DNA of 64,000 nucleotides from NCBI RefSeq assembly GCF_016786325.1, contig NZ_JADWYU010000198.1, forward strand, positions 1 through 64,000, read 5' to 3'. The position numbers and the translations under genes were made by a program. This DNA is from Frankia nepalensis. Lineage in GTDB: Bacteria > Actinomycetota > Actinomycetes > Frankiales > Frankiaceae. Numbering within the stretch: position 1 is the stretch's first letter; every line of letters starts with the position of its first letter. Positions 14,807 to 23,409 of this stretch are shown piece after piece. Under the pieces are notes generated by a model. The model did not search any database. It was not told the DNA's origin and saw only the letters and a list, made by a program, of their open reading frames with translations.

Positions 14807-16147
14807 TCAGAACTGACGTAGCCAGTGGCGGAGGCGCTCGAGCCGACCATGCGGCCGCGGCGGCGGAAGTATCCGGCGCAGTTCCTCGTCGGTGGCCGGT
14901 CGGGCGGTCAGCGTGGCCTGCCGCAGCAGTTCCTTGGCGACCTGCGGCCCGCCCAGCACCCGCACGTTCACGTCGCCGCGCCGTATCACGTACCCGTGGG
15001 TGTCCTCGTCGCGGACGTAGGTGAGGCCCGCGTCCCGCGGGGTGCATTCGGTGGTGCGGAAGCAGATGTCCTCGCCGGCCGCGTAGCTCACATACAGCGT
15101 GATGGCGACGCTCCGCGCTCCGTTCCCGGCGCGGTCAGCCGGGGTGTAGGTCACGCCCGGCGAGGGGCCGGTCACCTGCCCGACGTATCCGGGGACCTGC
15201 GCCGCGTAGTGGGCGCCGGCCTCCACCTGCGCGCCGACCAGTTCGTCGGCGCCGGCCGGGTGCAGGCTCGACGCGGCGGCCCGCAGCAGGTCGTGGTCGA
15301 CCGCGGGGGTTCCGACGACCGTCACGAACCGGTCGTCGATCGGCACCTGGTAGCCGTGCGCGACCTCGTTGTGCCGATAGACGAGGCCGTCCTCCTCGAC
15401 CGTGCACGCGCCCCAGGTCAGGCGCGAGTCGTACGCGGTCGGCTGCCCGCACATCTGCTCGCCCAGGACGTCCCGGGGGTAGGCGGTGATCGTGATGAAC
15501 AGGTCGGGCGGGACCAGGCCGGGATCCTCGGGACCGAAGCTCCCGCCGCCCAGCCGGTCGCCGTAGTCACGGCCACCGACGGGCAGGTAGCCGGGAATGG
15601 CGACCACGTAGGAGGTCTCCCGGTAGATGCCCGCGGTGACCAGCCGCGCGTCGAGCTCATCGGAGGGCTCCTGGCGCAGCACCACCACGCCCGCGGCGAC
15701 CAGCGCCACGCTCAGCGTGAGCGCGCCGACGCTGAACGGCCACCCGCGCAGCAGCAGCAGCCCGGCGACCAGGGCGAAGGGCACTCCGCCCAGAAGGGCC
15801 GCCAGCAGCGGGTCGCGGCTCACTCCGAGCCCGGCGACGTCGGTCACGGCCCACCCCAGCACCCACCCGGCCGTCCCCACACCCGCGACCAGCAGCGCCC
15901 ATAACGCTCGGCGACCACCGGTCCCGCCCAGGACCGACGCCGCCCGCGTAGCCGTGATCACCATGAGAAAGCCAGCCAACGCGGCCAGGAAACCCAGCAG
16001 GCCAACGCCCAGACCCAGCGCGCCTCCGGCGAACGCCGCGGCCACGATGGCCGTCCAGGCCAGCGGCGGCGCCAACGCCCCCACCACCCAGACCAAACCG
16101 AGGTGAACCGCGACGATCACCGGCCTCGACGCCCTCAACTCGCCCAC
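14807..16147 (-). CDS. Membrane protein with extracytoplasmic C-terminal domain, unknown function
   Basis: About 446 residues. Roughly six hydrophobic segments fill residues 8-165 (for example LGLGVGLLGFLAALAGFLMV and VGALTLSVALVAAGVVVL). The remaining 280 residues look soluble and probably extracytoplasmic, with two related halves: each has a xxPGY motif (VAIPGYLPVGG, AQVPGYVGQV) and a T.TAYPRDVLG or ITLYVSYA strand followed by Cys residues. The repeated ...C...T(W/P)xxxxxxxxxGLxYxxxExxHGY pattern suggests a duplicated domain. The start is uncertain: GTG 16147 has GAGG too close, and a GTG about 11 codons on is possible. I do not know the family. Confidence 0.75.
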   Translation of the reverse strand: MGELRASRPVIVAVHLGLVWVVGALAPPLAWTAIVAAAFAGGALGLGVGLLGFLAALAGFLMVITATRAASVLGGTGGRRALWALLVAGVGTAGWVLGWAVTDVAGLGVSRDPLLAALLGGVPFALVAGLLLLRGWPFSVGALTLSVALVAAGVVVLRQEPSDELDARLVTAGIYRETSYVVAIPGYLPVGGRDYGDRLGGGSFGPEDPGLVPPDLFITITAYPRDVLGEQMCGQPTAYDSRLTWGACTVEEDGLVYRHNEVAHGYQVPIDDRFVTVVGTPAVDHDLLRAAASSLHPAGADELVGAQVEAGAHYAAQVPGYVGQVTGPSPGVTYTPADRAGNGARSVAITLYVSYAAGEDICFRTTECTPRDAGLTYVRDEDTHGYVIRRGDVNVRVLGGPQVAKELLRQATLTARPATDEELRRILPPPRPHGRLERLRHWLRQF

Positions 16148-16482
16148 ACCTCAAGGATGCTCGACCGGGCACCGCCGCCGAGAACCACCGCCCCGCCGAA
16201 CAGCGCGGTGCGCCACTCGGACCAGTCCCGGGGCGGACGACCGTGAGATCAGCCCGAGCCGGCCGGACGTCCTCGCCTCGTTCCTCGCCGGTCGCGCCTG
16301 GGCAACCAGACAGGGATCAACACGCTGACGACCGACCAGGGCCGCGGGGCGGTGGGACCGCTGGCGAACAGCCGATGTCAGGCGTTGGTCGGATTAGGCA
16401 TCCCAAGGCGGTGATGGGGCATGCTTGCGGCAATACCGCGGTAGGAAGGATGCACGCGGCCGCGCAGGGAGGAATCTCGGAA
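16148..16482. other. Intergenic region between divergent genes
   Basis: This 335-bp stretch separates the minus-strand membrane protein from the DUF2252 gene. An open frame runs through it toward DUF2252 from 16243, but its translation is Arg/Pro/Gly-rich and unlike the family, and a better start exists at 16483. An AT-richer patch near 16425-16445 (GCAATACCGCGGTAGGAAGG) may carry the promoter; no convincing -35/-10 pair was found. Confidence 0.5.
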
Positions 16483-17793
16483 GTGACGTCCGACAGCACC
16501 GCCGACCGGTCAGAGGTCATCGGAGAGGTATTCGACGCGGCGTTCGGCGAGCTCATGGCCGCCGAGCCAGCCGCCTTCCGGCGCAAGTTCCGCAAGATGG
16601 CGGCCTCGCCGTTCGCGTTCTATCGCGGGTCGGCGGCATTGTTCTACAACGATGTACATGCACTGGACGACCCGTTCCTGAACGAACGGACGAGCCGGGT
16701 CTGGATCCACGGCGATCTGCACGCGGAGAACTTCGGCACCTACATGAGCAGCGACGGCCGGCTCGTGTTCAACGTCAACGACTTCGACGAGGCCTACGTG
16801 GGGCCGTTCACCTGGGACCTGCGCCGCCTCGTCGCGAGCCTCGCGCTGCTCGGCCGGGCCAAGGCGCTGTCGGACGCGTTCATCACGACGCTCGTCGAGG
16901 CCTGCGTCCGGGCCTACCTGGACAAGATCCGCCTGCTGACCGGCGAGGTGTCCGCCGCGAGCCTGCTGACGCTGGACACGACGACCGGTGTGGTGCACGC
17001 CTTCCTGCAGAAGGCCCGGCGCGCGACCCGGGTGGAGCTGCTCGACGAGCTGACCGTGCTCGAGAGCCACGACCGCCGGTTCGCGCGGATCGACGGGGCG
17101 AGCCTGGTCGACGACGAGACCCGGGGCGGCGTCCTCGAGGCCTTCGAGCGCTACCTCGACACGCTGCCGCCCGCGCGGCGGGACCGCCCGGTCTCGCTGA
17201 CCGTCAAGGACGTCGTGCTTCGCCGCGGCGTCGGCATCGGCAGCGCGGGCCTGCCCTCCTACAGCCTCCTGCTGGAGGGCATGACCGAGGCGCTCGACAA
17301 CGACGTCGTCCTCTACATGAAGCAGGCCCAGGTGCCGGCGGTCGGCCGGTTCATCGACGACGAGCGGATCCGCGGCTACTTCCGCCATCAGGGGCACCGC
17401 ACGGCGGTCTCCCAGCGCGCCCTGCAGGCGCACGCCGACATCTGGGTCGGCCACACCGAGCTCGCCGGCGTCGGCCAGTTCGTCGCCGAGGTGTCGCCGT
17501 ACGCCCAGGACCTCGACTGGTCCGAGGTCGACGAGCCGGACGAGATGCTCGCGCTGGTCGAGGACCTCGGCCGCTCCACCGCGCGCATGCACGCCGTCGC
17601 CGACGACGAGAGCGAGCTCGACCTGGTGAGCTTCTCCACCGAGGAGGCCATCCACGAGGCGATCGCCGCGGACGAGAAGGGCTTCGTCGAGGGACTCGTC
17701 GACTTCGCCCACGGCTACGGCGCCCGGGTCCACCACGACCACCAGCTCTTCGTCGACCTGTTCCGCAACGGCCAGATCATCCCCATGGACTGA
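16483..17793 (+). CDS. DUF2252 family protein
   Basis: A 436-residue protein. DUF2252 proteins are uncharacterised but share features with the kinase/aminoglycoside-phosphotransferase fold. Here a catalytic-loop-like WIHGDLHAENFG (about residues 74-85) is followed by FNVNDFDEAY (about 96-105), comparable to HGDxHxxN and the metal-binding DxD of that fold. Small-molecule phosphotransfer is therefore possible but not established. GTG 16483 is chosen because AGGGAGGA lies nine bases upstream; an in-frame ATG at 16450 with an adjacent AGGAAGG is the alternative. A 46-bp near copy of the segment at 16666-16711 survives as a relic at 27691-27736, so paralogues have existed in this genome. Confidence 0.9.
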   Translation: MTSDSTADRSEVIGEVFDAAFGELMAAEPAAFRRKFRKMAASPFAFYRGSAALFYNDVHALDDPFLNERTSRVWIHGDLHAENFGTYMSSDGRLVFNVNDFDEAYVGPFTWDLRRLVASLALLGRAKALSDAFITTLVEACVRAYLDKIRLLTGEVSAASLLTLDTTTGVVHAFLQKARRATRVELLDELTVLESHDRRFARIDGASLVDDETRGGVLEAFERYLDTLPPARRDRPVSLTVKDVVLRRGVGIGSAGLPSYSLLLEGMTEALDNDVVLYMKQAQVPAVGRFIDDERIRGYFRHQGHRTAVSQRALQAHADIWVGHTELAGVGQFVAEVSPYAQDLDWSEVDEPDEMLALVEDLGRSTARMHAVADDESELDLVSFSTEEAIHEAIAADEKGFVEGLVDFAHGYGARVHHDHQLFVDLFRNGQIIPMD

Positions 17794-17849
17794 CGTGGCT
17801 GGCTGGCGCCACCCACCCGCGGGCGAGCGAACATCGTCGACGGCGGGGC

Positions 17850-18248
17850 TCAGTGGTCGACGCCAGAGATCCCGGGCCAGCCCTGGGACGAGAAATCGAA
17901 GTAGACGCCATCGGGCGTCCGCATCTTCGTCTCCCAGGTGACACCAGCATGTTCGGCTACGGGGTCCACGAGTATCTCGACTCCGAGGCTCTTCGCTCGC
18001 TGGACCGCGGAGTCCATGTCGGGAACCACGAATCCGACGTGGTTGAGACCCTCGGGCTTGCCGTTGACATGGTCAGGGTCGACCTTGATGAGCGCGAGGC
18101 TGACCGTGCCGTCACTCAGATAAATAGCGCCCAACTTGTCGATGTCGCCACCGCGGCCCACCTCCTCCATCTCAAACAGAGCGGAGTAGAACTTCGAAGC
18201 CGAGTGCAGATCGTCGCACTTGATCGCGACGTGTCGAAGCTTGGCCAT
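17850..18248 (-). CDS. VOC-superfamily protein (glyoxalase/epimerase-like)
   Basis: A 132-residue single-polypeptide member of the vicinal oxygen chelate superfamily, which includes glyoxalase I, methylmalonyl-CoA epimerase, extradiol dioxygenases and resistance proteins. Two beta-alpha-beta-beta-beta modules are visible: RHVAIKCDDLHSASKFYSAL at the start and GLNHVGFVVPDMDSAVQRAK from about residue 67. His7 and the His of NHVGF fit metal ligands; the usual C-terminal Glu position reads VYFDF. ATG 18248 has GGAG eight bases upstream. The codons are visibly less GC-rich than the neighbours, suggesting a different history. The substrate cannot be assigned; the adjacent SDR gene is on the same strand 92 bp away. 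Confidence 0.88.
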   Translation of the reverse strand: MAKLRHVAIKCDDLHSASKFYSALFEMEEVGRGGDIDKLGAIYLSDGTVSLALIKVDPDHVNGKPEGLNHVGFVVPDMDSAVQRAKSLGVEILVDPVAEHAGVTWETKMRTPDGVYFDFSSQGWPGISGVDH

Positions 18249-18339
18249 CTTGAATCTCCAATCTGGGCGCGTTCCCGAACAACCGCCCTTTTATGCAAGC
18301 TAGCAGGCCCACTAGGCAGGATCGACGGTCAGGTGGCAG

Positions 18340-19164
18340 TCACGGCCATTCGCCGTTCTCGATAAGCCGCTCATAGCGCCGCTGTCGGCGTTGGGCGTCC
18401 CGCATCAGCCTCGGCACCGCGGGCGCGGAGAGACGCGGGAAGAGATCCACGAAGCGCATCATCGGACCCCGTCGGCGCGGCACGATCGTCACCGGGCGGG
18501 GGCGCTCGGTGAGGCGGCCGACCACGCGGCCGATCGCGTCGGCGGTGAGCAGTGGAGCGGTGAAGGAGGCCGCGGCTTCGGGGTCGTCGACGCGGTTTCC
18601 CACCAGCGGGGTCCAGACGCCGCTCGGGCAGACCGCGCAGATGTCGATGCCGCGGTGGCCGCCGCGGCGCAGGTCGAAGTGCGTGCTGAGCGTGAAGGCC
18701 ATCGCGGCGTGCTTGCTCGCCGCGTAGACCGCCTGTCCGGGCGTCGCCACGATCCCCGCGAGCGAGACCACGTTGATCACTTGACCCCGCCCCGCCGGGA
18801 CCATGTGGGCCAGCGCGGCGATGGTGCCGTTGATCGTCCCGGTCGCGTTGACGGCGAGGACGCGTTCGTTGCTGGCGTCGTCGACCTCCCAGGCGTATCC
18901 CGCGGCAAGCACGCCCGCGTTGTTGACCCACAAATCGACGTGACCGTGCTCGGCGACGATCTCGTCGGCGAGCGCGCGGCTGGCGAGCGCGTCGGTGACG
19001 TCGAGTACCGCCGCGCGGCACCCGGAGCCGAGGCCCTCGACCACCGGTTTGGCGATGCCGAGTTCGAGATCGGTCGCCCAGACCGCGAAGCCGCGTCGGT
19101 CCAGCTCTGCCGTGATGGCCCGTCCGAGCCCACCGCCCGCCCCGGTGACGACCGCGGTCTTCAT
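18340..19164 (-). CDS. Short-chain dehydrogenase/reductase
   Basis: A 274-residue classical SDR that interconverts alcohols and ketones with NAD(P)H. The Rossmann glycine motif is TGAGGGLG (residues 7-14), followed by DVTD, NNAG, the catalytic Ser in VVSLAG and YAASK (Tyr-X-X-X-Lys). The Asp after beta-2 (ATDLE) favours NAD(H). The C-terminal 70 residues are basic and longer than in the smallest SDRs (RRRGPMMRFVDLFPRL), as in SDRs annotated for fatty-acyl or steroid substrates. The ATG overlaps the stop of the DUF4190 gene upstream (ATGA), so the pair is co-translated. Substrate unknown. Confidence 0.92.
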   Translation of the reverse strand: MKTAVVTGAGGGLGRAITAELDRRGFAVWATDLELGIAKPVVEGLGSGCRAAVLDVTDALASRALADEIVAEHGHVDLWVNNAGVLAAGYAWEVDDASNERVLAVNATGTINGTIAALAHMVPAGRGQVINVVSLAGIVATPGQAVYAASKHAAMAFTLSTHFDLRRGGHRGIDICAVCPSGVWTPLVGNRVDDPEAAASFTAPLLTADAIGRVVGRLTERPRPVTIVPRRRGPMMRFVDLFPRLSAPAVPRLMRDAQRRQRRYERLIENGEWP

Positions 19165-19427
19165 CAGCTGCCTCCGGCGGCGGCGATGGAGATCCAGATG
19201 ATCATTCCGGTGACGATGAGCACGACGCTGATGACGATGCCGGCGATCGCGAGCCTGTTGGCCATGCCCGCCCTACGGCTTTGGAGCAGCGCGATGATTC
19301 CGAAGATCAACGCCAACACCGGCACGAAGAACGACAGGACGAACGACCAGATGCCGAACGCCCTTCCCGGGCTGTCATGTACGGATCGAGCCTTCTCAGC
19401 CGCTTCGGAAACGATGGTCTGTTTCAT
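19164..19427 (-). CDS. Small DUF4190-type membrane protein
   Basis: An 87-residue protein with two hydrophobic segments joined by a short basic loop: GIWSFVLSFFVPVLALIFGI and LAIAGIVISVVLIVTGMIIW, with QSRRAGMANR between. This is the DUF4190 layout, a small inner-membrane protein of unknown role. ATG 19427 is preferred to the longer frame (19496) because AAGGGA sits about seven bases upstream and the extra 23 residues are unlike the family. It is translationally coupled to the SDR that follows, which may hint at a membrane-associated oxidoreductase, but that is speculation. Confidence 0.8.
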   Translation of the reverse strand: MKQTIVSEAAEKARSVHDSPGRAFGIWSFVLSFFVPVLALIFGIIALLQSRRAGMANRLAIAGIVISVVLIVTGMIIWISIAAAGGS

Positions 19428-19969
19428 GTCTCGTCCCTTCTCGCCAGTCGCCTCGAAGGGAAAGCTAGGTTGGTCCAGTGGATGCCTTGTTGACAACGAG
19501 TGGACGCCGTCACGGGCACCGGTTGATTGCCTTCAGCGGCTCCTCGGCTCGGTGGGCACACAGCTGCGCCTCGCAAAGCAGTCGGCGACCGAAGTGGCCC
19601 TCCTCGCGACGAGCGCCGACGAAGAGCGCCGGACTGCCGCGCGACGCCCACGCACTTCCCGACGCGATGGCGATAGGCGTACCGCTAGCCTCGAGCTTTC
19701 ATGCCGATGACCGTCGGTGGGCACGCCGAAGATAGAAAGTGCTCCTGAGCTGGAAGGATCGGGCTTGCCGAGGAACTGATCCATCCGAACCAAGGAGCAC
19801 CCTCATAGGGCGGAGCGCCGGTGCCTACCCATCCGTCCGCGTGGACGCCGCGGAACGCGGTGTCCTGTCGGCCGCGCGCAGGGTGCCGCTGACCGAGATG
19901 GTCCGGGCGTCTGGCCTGGGCCGGGGGTTGTCCGTCGAGTTGTCGCCGTGGCGGTCGCCGCCGGCGGCG
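19428..19969. other. Long intergenic region, no clear gene
   Basis: These 542 bp hold several short open frames on both strands, none with a good ribosome site or recognisable product. The longest (19533-19793, minus) is Arg/Ser-rich and not convincing. The region contains the inverted repeat described at 19739-19800 and has a slightly lower GC content than its surroundings, so it may be the scar of a mobile element or a decayed gene. The promoter of the DUF4190-SDR pair should be in the first 100 bases. Confidence 0.45.
19739..19800. repeat. 8-bp inverted repeat, possible insertion-sequence end relic
   Basis: GTGCTCCT (19739-19746) and AGGAGCAC (19793-19800) are perfect inverted repeats enclosing 46 bases. 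No transposase is present. The segment looks like the end of a lost mobile element but could equally be a regulatory hairpin. Confidence 0.3.
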
Positions 19970-20785
19970 TCAGCCGCGCGGCCGCCGGGCGAGCTGGCGT
20001 GACTGGGCCACCAGGCGGTCGGCGCTGTCCCAGACCTCGCAGTCCTCCTCGAACATGCCGCCCGCCAGGTAGCGGGTGGTGTGCGTGACCCGCAGCCAGC
20101 CAGGCGCCGGGGCGGCACGCACGTGCGCGGTCAGCTCCAGGGTGGGCGCCCAGCCGGGAATGCCGATGTCGAACGTCACCGGCGGCAGCGCGTCCACGAC
20201 CTGGAGCAGCGAGACCGGGTCCGGCTCCCGCCCGTCCACCAGGCGGTACCACGCGGACAGCAGCCCCCGCCCGCTCGGCGCCCCCGTCGCCCAGCCGACG
20301 TGGTCGGGGTGGAGGAGCAGGTCGAACCGGCCCAGCATCGGCACGATCTCGAGCAGCTCCGGCGGGCCCATGGAGGCTGGCACGCACTTCTCGGTCGGCG
20401 GCAGGTCAGGGGGCACCGCCGTGACCCTCTCGGCCTCCTCGCCGGGGGCCAGGGATCCGGCGGTGACCAGCGCGGTCAGCCGCAGCTGCCCCTCCTGCTC
20501 GACGTCGACGGCGACCGTGCCGAGCGAGCGGCCCTCGCGGCGCACCCGCGCCGTCACGACGGCCGGACCGGGCGCCGCCGGCGACACGTAGTGCGCCGAC
20601 ACGGCGATCGGGTTGGCCTTCCCGTCGAGCACCGCGCCCGCCGCTTTCCCCGCGAGCGCCAGCAGCAGGCCGCCGTTGATCCCGCCGCCGACCACCCACC
20701 CGGGCACCAGCTCGGCCCCGAAGGAACCGGAGCCCAGCGGCTCCAGGGCAAGGTGCAGGTCGAGCTCAAAGGCGGGCACACTCAC
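19970..20785 (-). CDS. Acyl-CoA thioesterase-like protein (double hot-dog)
   Basis: A 271-residue protein of the TesB-like thioesterase group, which hydrolyses acyl-CoA to free acid and CoA. The first hot-dog unit begins PGWVVGGGINGGLLLALAGKAA with the long central helix, followed by the strand PIAVSAHYVSPAAPGPAVV. The second ends with RYLAGGMFEEDCEVWDSADRL followed by VAQSRQLA, the typical C-terminal strand-turn of the family. Length and the two-unit layout fit a cytoplasmic double hot-dog. It stands alone: 120 bp from the MFS gene on the same strand and over 500 bp from the next. The acyl preference is unknown. Confidence 0.85.
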   Translation of the reverse strand: MSVPAFELDLHLALEPLGSGSFGAELVPGWVVGGGINGGLLLALAGKAAGAVLDGKANPIAVSAHYVSPAAPGPAVVTARVRREGRSLGTVAVDVEQEGQLRLTALVTAGSLAPGEEAERVTAVPPDLPPTEKCVPASMGPPELLEIVPMLGRFDLLLHPDHVGWATGAPSGRGLLSAWYRLVDGREPDPVSLLQVVDALPPVTFDIGIPGWAPTLELTAHVRAAPAPGWLRVTHTTRYLAGGMFEEDCEVWDSADRLVAQSRQLARRPRG

Positions 20786-20904
20786 CGCTTCACCGTAGAC
20801 CGCGCCACCGCCGCGCCGGCGACCAGACGGGGCCAGGCCTGCTTCCCGCGGCTATGCGGGCCCGACGGGCCGGACGGCCGATAGATGAGGACCGGGGTTC
20901 GCTG

Positions 20905-22200
20905 TCATGCCAGGTCAGGACGGGTCCCCGGCCGGAGCTGTGGTTGAGCCGAACCGCTCAGGCGGAGACCGGGAACGGGAGCGGGCCCGCCGTGGGCGAT
21001 GGTCACGACGTACAGCAGCAGGCCAGCGGCGGTGAGCACGAAGCCGGCCCAGACTGTCGACAGGGTTCCCCAGCCCGCGCCGAGGGCGACCGCCCCGCCG
21101 ACCGCGCCGAGGGAGTTGGCCAGGTTGAGCGCCGCCAGGTTGAGCGCCCCCATCAGGGTCGGGGCGTCCGGCGCGAAGCCGGTCAGCCGGACCTGGATGG
21201 TGGGGATCGCGAACATCATGGTCGCGCCGACGCCGAACAGGCAGGGCAGCAGGATCGCCAGGTCGTCGCCGGCCACCCCGATGAGCACCAGGAGCGCGAG
21301 GACACCGCTGTAGCCCCAGATCAGACCGCGGTTCTCGTGCCGGTCGGCGACGCGTCCGCCGAGGTGGTTGCCGACCGCCATGCCGAGGCCGAAGACGGCG
21401 AGCGCGATCGGGATGAGCGAGGCGTCCCGCCGCGCCGCGTCGGTGACGAACGGGCCGATGAACGTGTAGACGGCGAAGATGCTGGAGATGCCGAGCGCCG
21501 CGGCGGTCACCATCAGCCAGACGTTGAGCCGACGCAGGCCACCCAGCTCGTTCGTGATGGAGGTGCCGCGCAGGTCGTCGGTGCGCGGCAGCCAGGTCAC
21601 CAGAGCGGCGCCGGCGAGCAGCCCGACGGCGACCACGGTCCAGTACATGACGCGCCAGCCCGCGTTCTGGCCGATGAAGGTGCCAAGCGGCGACCCGGCG
21701 ATGGTGGCGACGGTGAGTCCTCCCATCACGGTGGCGAACGCCTTGCCGCCCTTACCCGGGCCGTACACATACGTGGCGACGACGGCCCCGGCGCCGAAGA
21801 ACGCGCCCTGCACGCTGCCGGCGACGAACCGGAAGAGGACGAGCAGCGCGATGTTCGGGGCCAGCGCGGACAGCCCGTTGCCGACCAGGAAGAGCACGAT
21901 CAGGCCGAGCAGCAGAGTGCGCCGGTTGACCCGGGCGGCGAGCAGGGTGATCGCCGGAGAGCCGATCACCACGCCGAAGGCGTACGCCGTGATGGCATAC
22001 GTCGCGACCGGAATCGACACGTCCAGGTCGGACGCGAACAGCTGGATGATGCCGTTGCTGCCGAACTCGCCGGTGCCGATTGCGAAGGTGCCCAACGCGA
22101 GCGCGAACAACGTCATCCTCGGATTGCGGACAGGCGACTTCCCGAAGGTGTGCCGCTCCTCCTCGGCGGCGCACTGGCCTTCATAGGCACGCTGATGCAT
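20905..22200 (-). CDS. MFS transporter, DHA1-type
   Basis: A 431-residue permease with twelve predicted membrane helices. The loop 2-3 motif is present as ARVNRRTLLLG and motif C-like glycines occur in helix 5 (GGLTVATIAGSPLGTFIG), as in the 12-helix drug/metabolite:proton antiporters (AraJ/PbuE-like). ATG 22200 is used: an AGG lies eight bases upstream and the longer frame would overlap the hydrolase gene. It starts 10 bp after the stop of the exported hydrolase, so the two form an operon. Export of a small hydrophobic compound is the usual role. A diverged copy of its 21086-21150 segment survives as a relic at 27739-27804. Confidence 0.9.
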   Translation of the reverse strand: MHQRAYEGQCAAEEERHTFGKSPVRNPRMTLFALALGTFAIGTGEFGSNGIIQLFASDLDVSIPVATYAITAYAFGVVIGSPAITLLAARVNRRTLLLGLIVLFLVGNGLSALAPNIALLVLFRFVAGSVQGAFFGAGAVVATYVYGPGKGGKAFATVMGGLTVATIAGSPLGTFIGQNAGWRVMYWTVVAVGLLAGAALVTWLPRTDDLRGTSITNELGGLRRLNVWLMVTAAALGISSIFAVYTFIGPFVTDAARRDASLIPIALAVFGLGMAVGNHLGGRVADRHENRGLIWGYSGVLALLVLIGVAGDDLAILLPCLFGVGATMMFAIPTIQVRLTGFAPDAPTLMGALNLAALNLANSLGAVGGAVALGAGWGTLSTVWAGFVLTAAGLLLYVVTIAHGGPAPVPGLRLSGSAQPQLRPGTRPDLA

Positions 22201-22210
22201 CGTCGCAACC

Positions 22211-23005
22211 TCAGCCCGCGGCGCGCTTGATGAGCTCAACCGCCACAGCGGGCTGCGCGATCATCGCGACGTGCGACGCCGCGACCTCGACGGTGTGCGC
22301 CCTGGCCCGCCGCGCCATGAACCGCTGTGCCGCGGCAGGAAGCACGTTGTCGTTGCGGGCGACGAGGTACCAGGAAGGAATGGTCCTCCAGGCCGGGGCG
22401 CCGGACGGCTCCTGCAGGGTGCGCACGTCGCTCGGCCGCTGGCTGGCCCACATCAGGTCGGTGGTCGCCCTCGGCACGTCGCCGGCGAACACGTCCCGGA
22501 AGACCTCCTTCTTGATGTATCCGTCGACGCCCCCGCCGTAGGGGCGGAAATCCAGTGCCGTCTCGTTGAGCCTGCTCCCGAGGTAGGCCGTCTGCAGGCC
22601 CAGCAGCGTCTCCCCCTGGTCGGGTACGAACGCCGCCACGTAGACCAGCGCCTTCACGTTCGCGTTTCCGGTCGCGGCGTTCGTGACGAGGATCCCGCCG
22701 TAGGAATGCGCGGCGAGGACGAGCGGGCCGCCCAGGGTGGCGAGGATGCTGGCCAGGTACGCGGAGTCGGACGCCACGCCGCGCAGCGGGTTCGCCGGCG
22801 CGATGACCGGGTAGCCGTCGCGGAGGAGCCGGGCGGCGACGTCGTTCCAGCCGGAGGCGTCGGCGAACGCGCCGTGCACGAGGACCACGGTTGGTTTCGG
22901 CCCGTGGCCGGGCGGGGTGTGCGCCTGCGCGGCGGGTGCTCCGAGCACGGCGCCGGTCGCGACCACGGTGGATCCGGCGAGCAGCGTGCGGCGAGTTGTC
23001 TCCAT
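22211..23005 (-). CDS. Exported alpha/beta hydrolase (Tat signal)
   Basis: 264 residues. The N-terminus is a twin-arginine signal (METTRRTLLAGSTVV...) ending in an AQA site near residue 28, so the folded enzyme should be exported. The hydrolase core follows: oxyanion strand VVLVHGAFADASGW, nucleophile elbow AHSYGG, and catalytic His in ASHVAMIAQP near the C-terminus. The set matches the small esterase/salicylate esterase-like family. A cytoplasmic paralogue lies at 33744-34442 with the same VLVHGAFADAS start. It is the first gene of an operon with the MFS transporter, which suggests processing and export of one class of compound. Substrate unknown. Confidence 0.9.
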   Translation of the reverse strand: METTRRTLLAGSTVVATGAVLGAPAAQAHTPPGHGPKPTVVLVHGAFADASGWNDVAARLLRDGYPVIAPANPLRGVASDSAYLASILATLGGPLVLAAHSYGGILVTNAATGNANVKALVYVAAFVPDQGETLLGLQTAYLGSRLNETALDFRPYGGGVDGYIKKEVFRDVFAGDVPRATTDLMWASQRPSDVRTLQEPSGAPAWRTIPSWYLVARNDNVLPAAAQRFMARRARAHTVEVAASHVAMIAQPAVAVELIKRAAG

Positions 23006-23409
23006 CGGTTGGCCCCTTCAGCGCGGGACCCGCGACATCTGTCTGCCGCGGACCCGCGTGTCTGTCGTTCTCGGTGACGGTCAGGGGTCAGCCTGAAGCC
23101 CGGTGCTTGACGGGCGGTGGACGACGCCGGCCGCACCACGGCGGCGGGTCCACAAAGATTCCACTCGCCGTCAACTGCGCCGGCCTAGCTTGAGGCAGTG
23201 AAGCCACACGAAAGCGAGGCCGCCAGGATGCGGAGTCCGCGGATCCGCATTCTCTGGTAGGTCCTCGTCGATCTCACCCAGGCCGTGCTGTGGGCGGCCT
23301 CGGCGACCGTGGTGTGGCGATCCGCCGACGTGGCCGCGGGCAGTCCTCGGCCCGCGGGACCTGAAATCCAGCCTTCTCCGCCGGCTACGACGCGCCTGAG
23401 GATGCCGCC
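23006..23409. other. Intergenic region between divergent genes, with a possible 20-codon ORF
   Basis: About 400 bp between the exported hydrolase and the symporter. A GTG-initiated 20-codon ORF at 23198-23260 (GTG AAG CCA CAC ... CTC TGG TAG) has a GAGG three bases before its start and would read VKPHESEAAR...; it could be a leader peptide or chance. Otherwise I see no hairpin with a T-run and no clear promoter hexamers. Confidence 0.4.

Noticed and set aside
19533-19793. An 86-codon minus-strand frame in the gap upstream of DUF4190.
   Set aside because: No ribosome site, Arg/Ser-rich and no recognisable family; more likely part of a decayed region.
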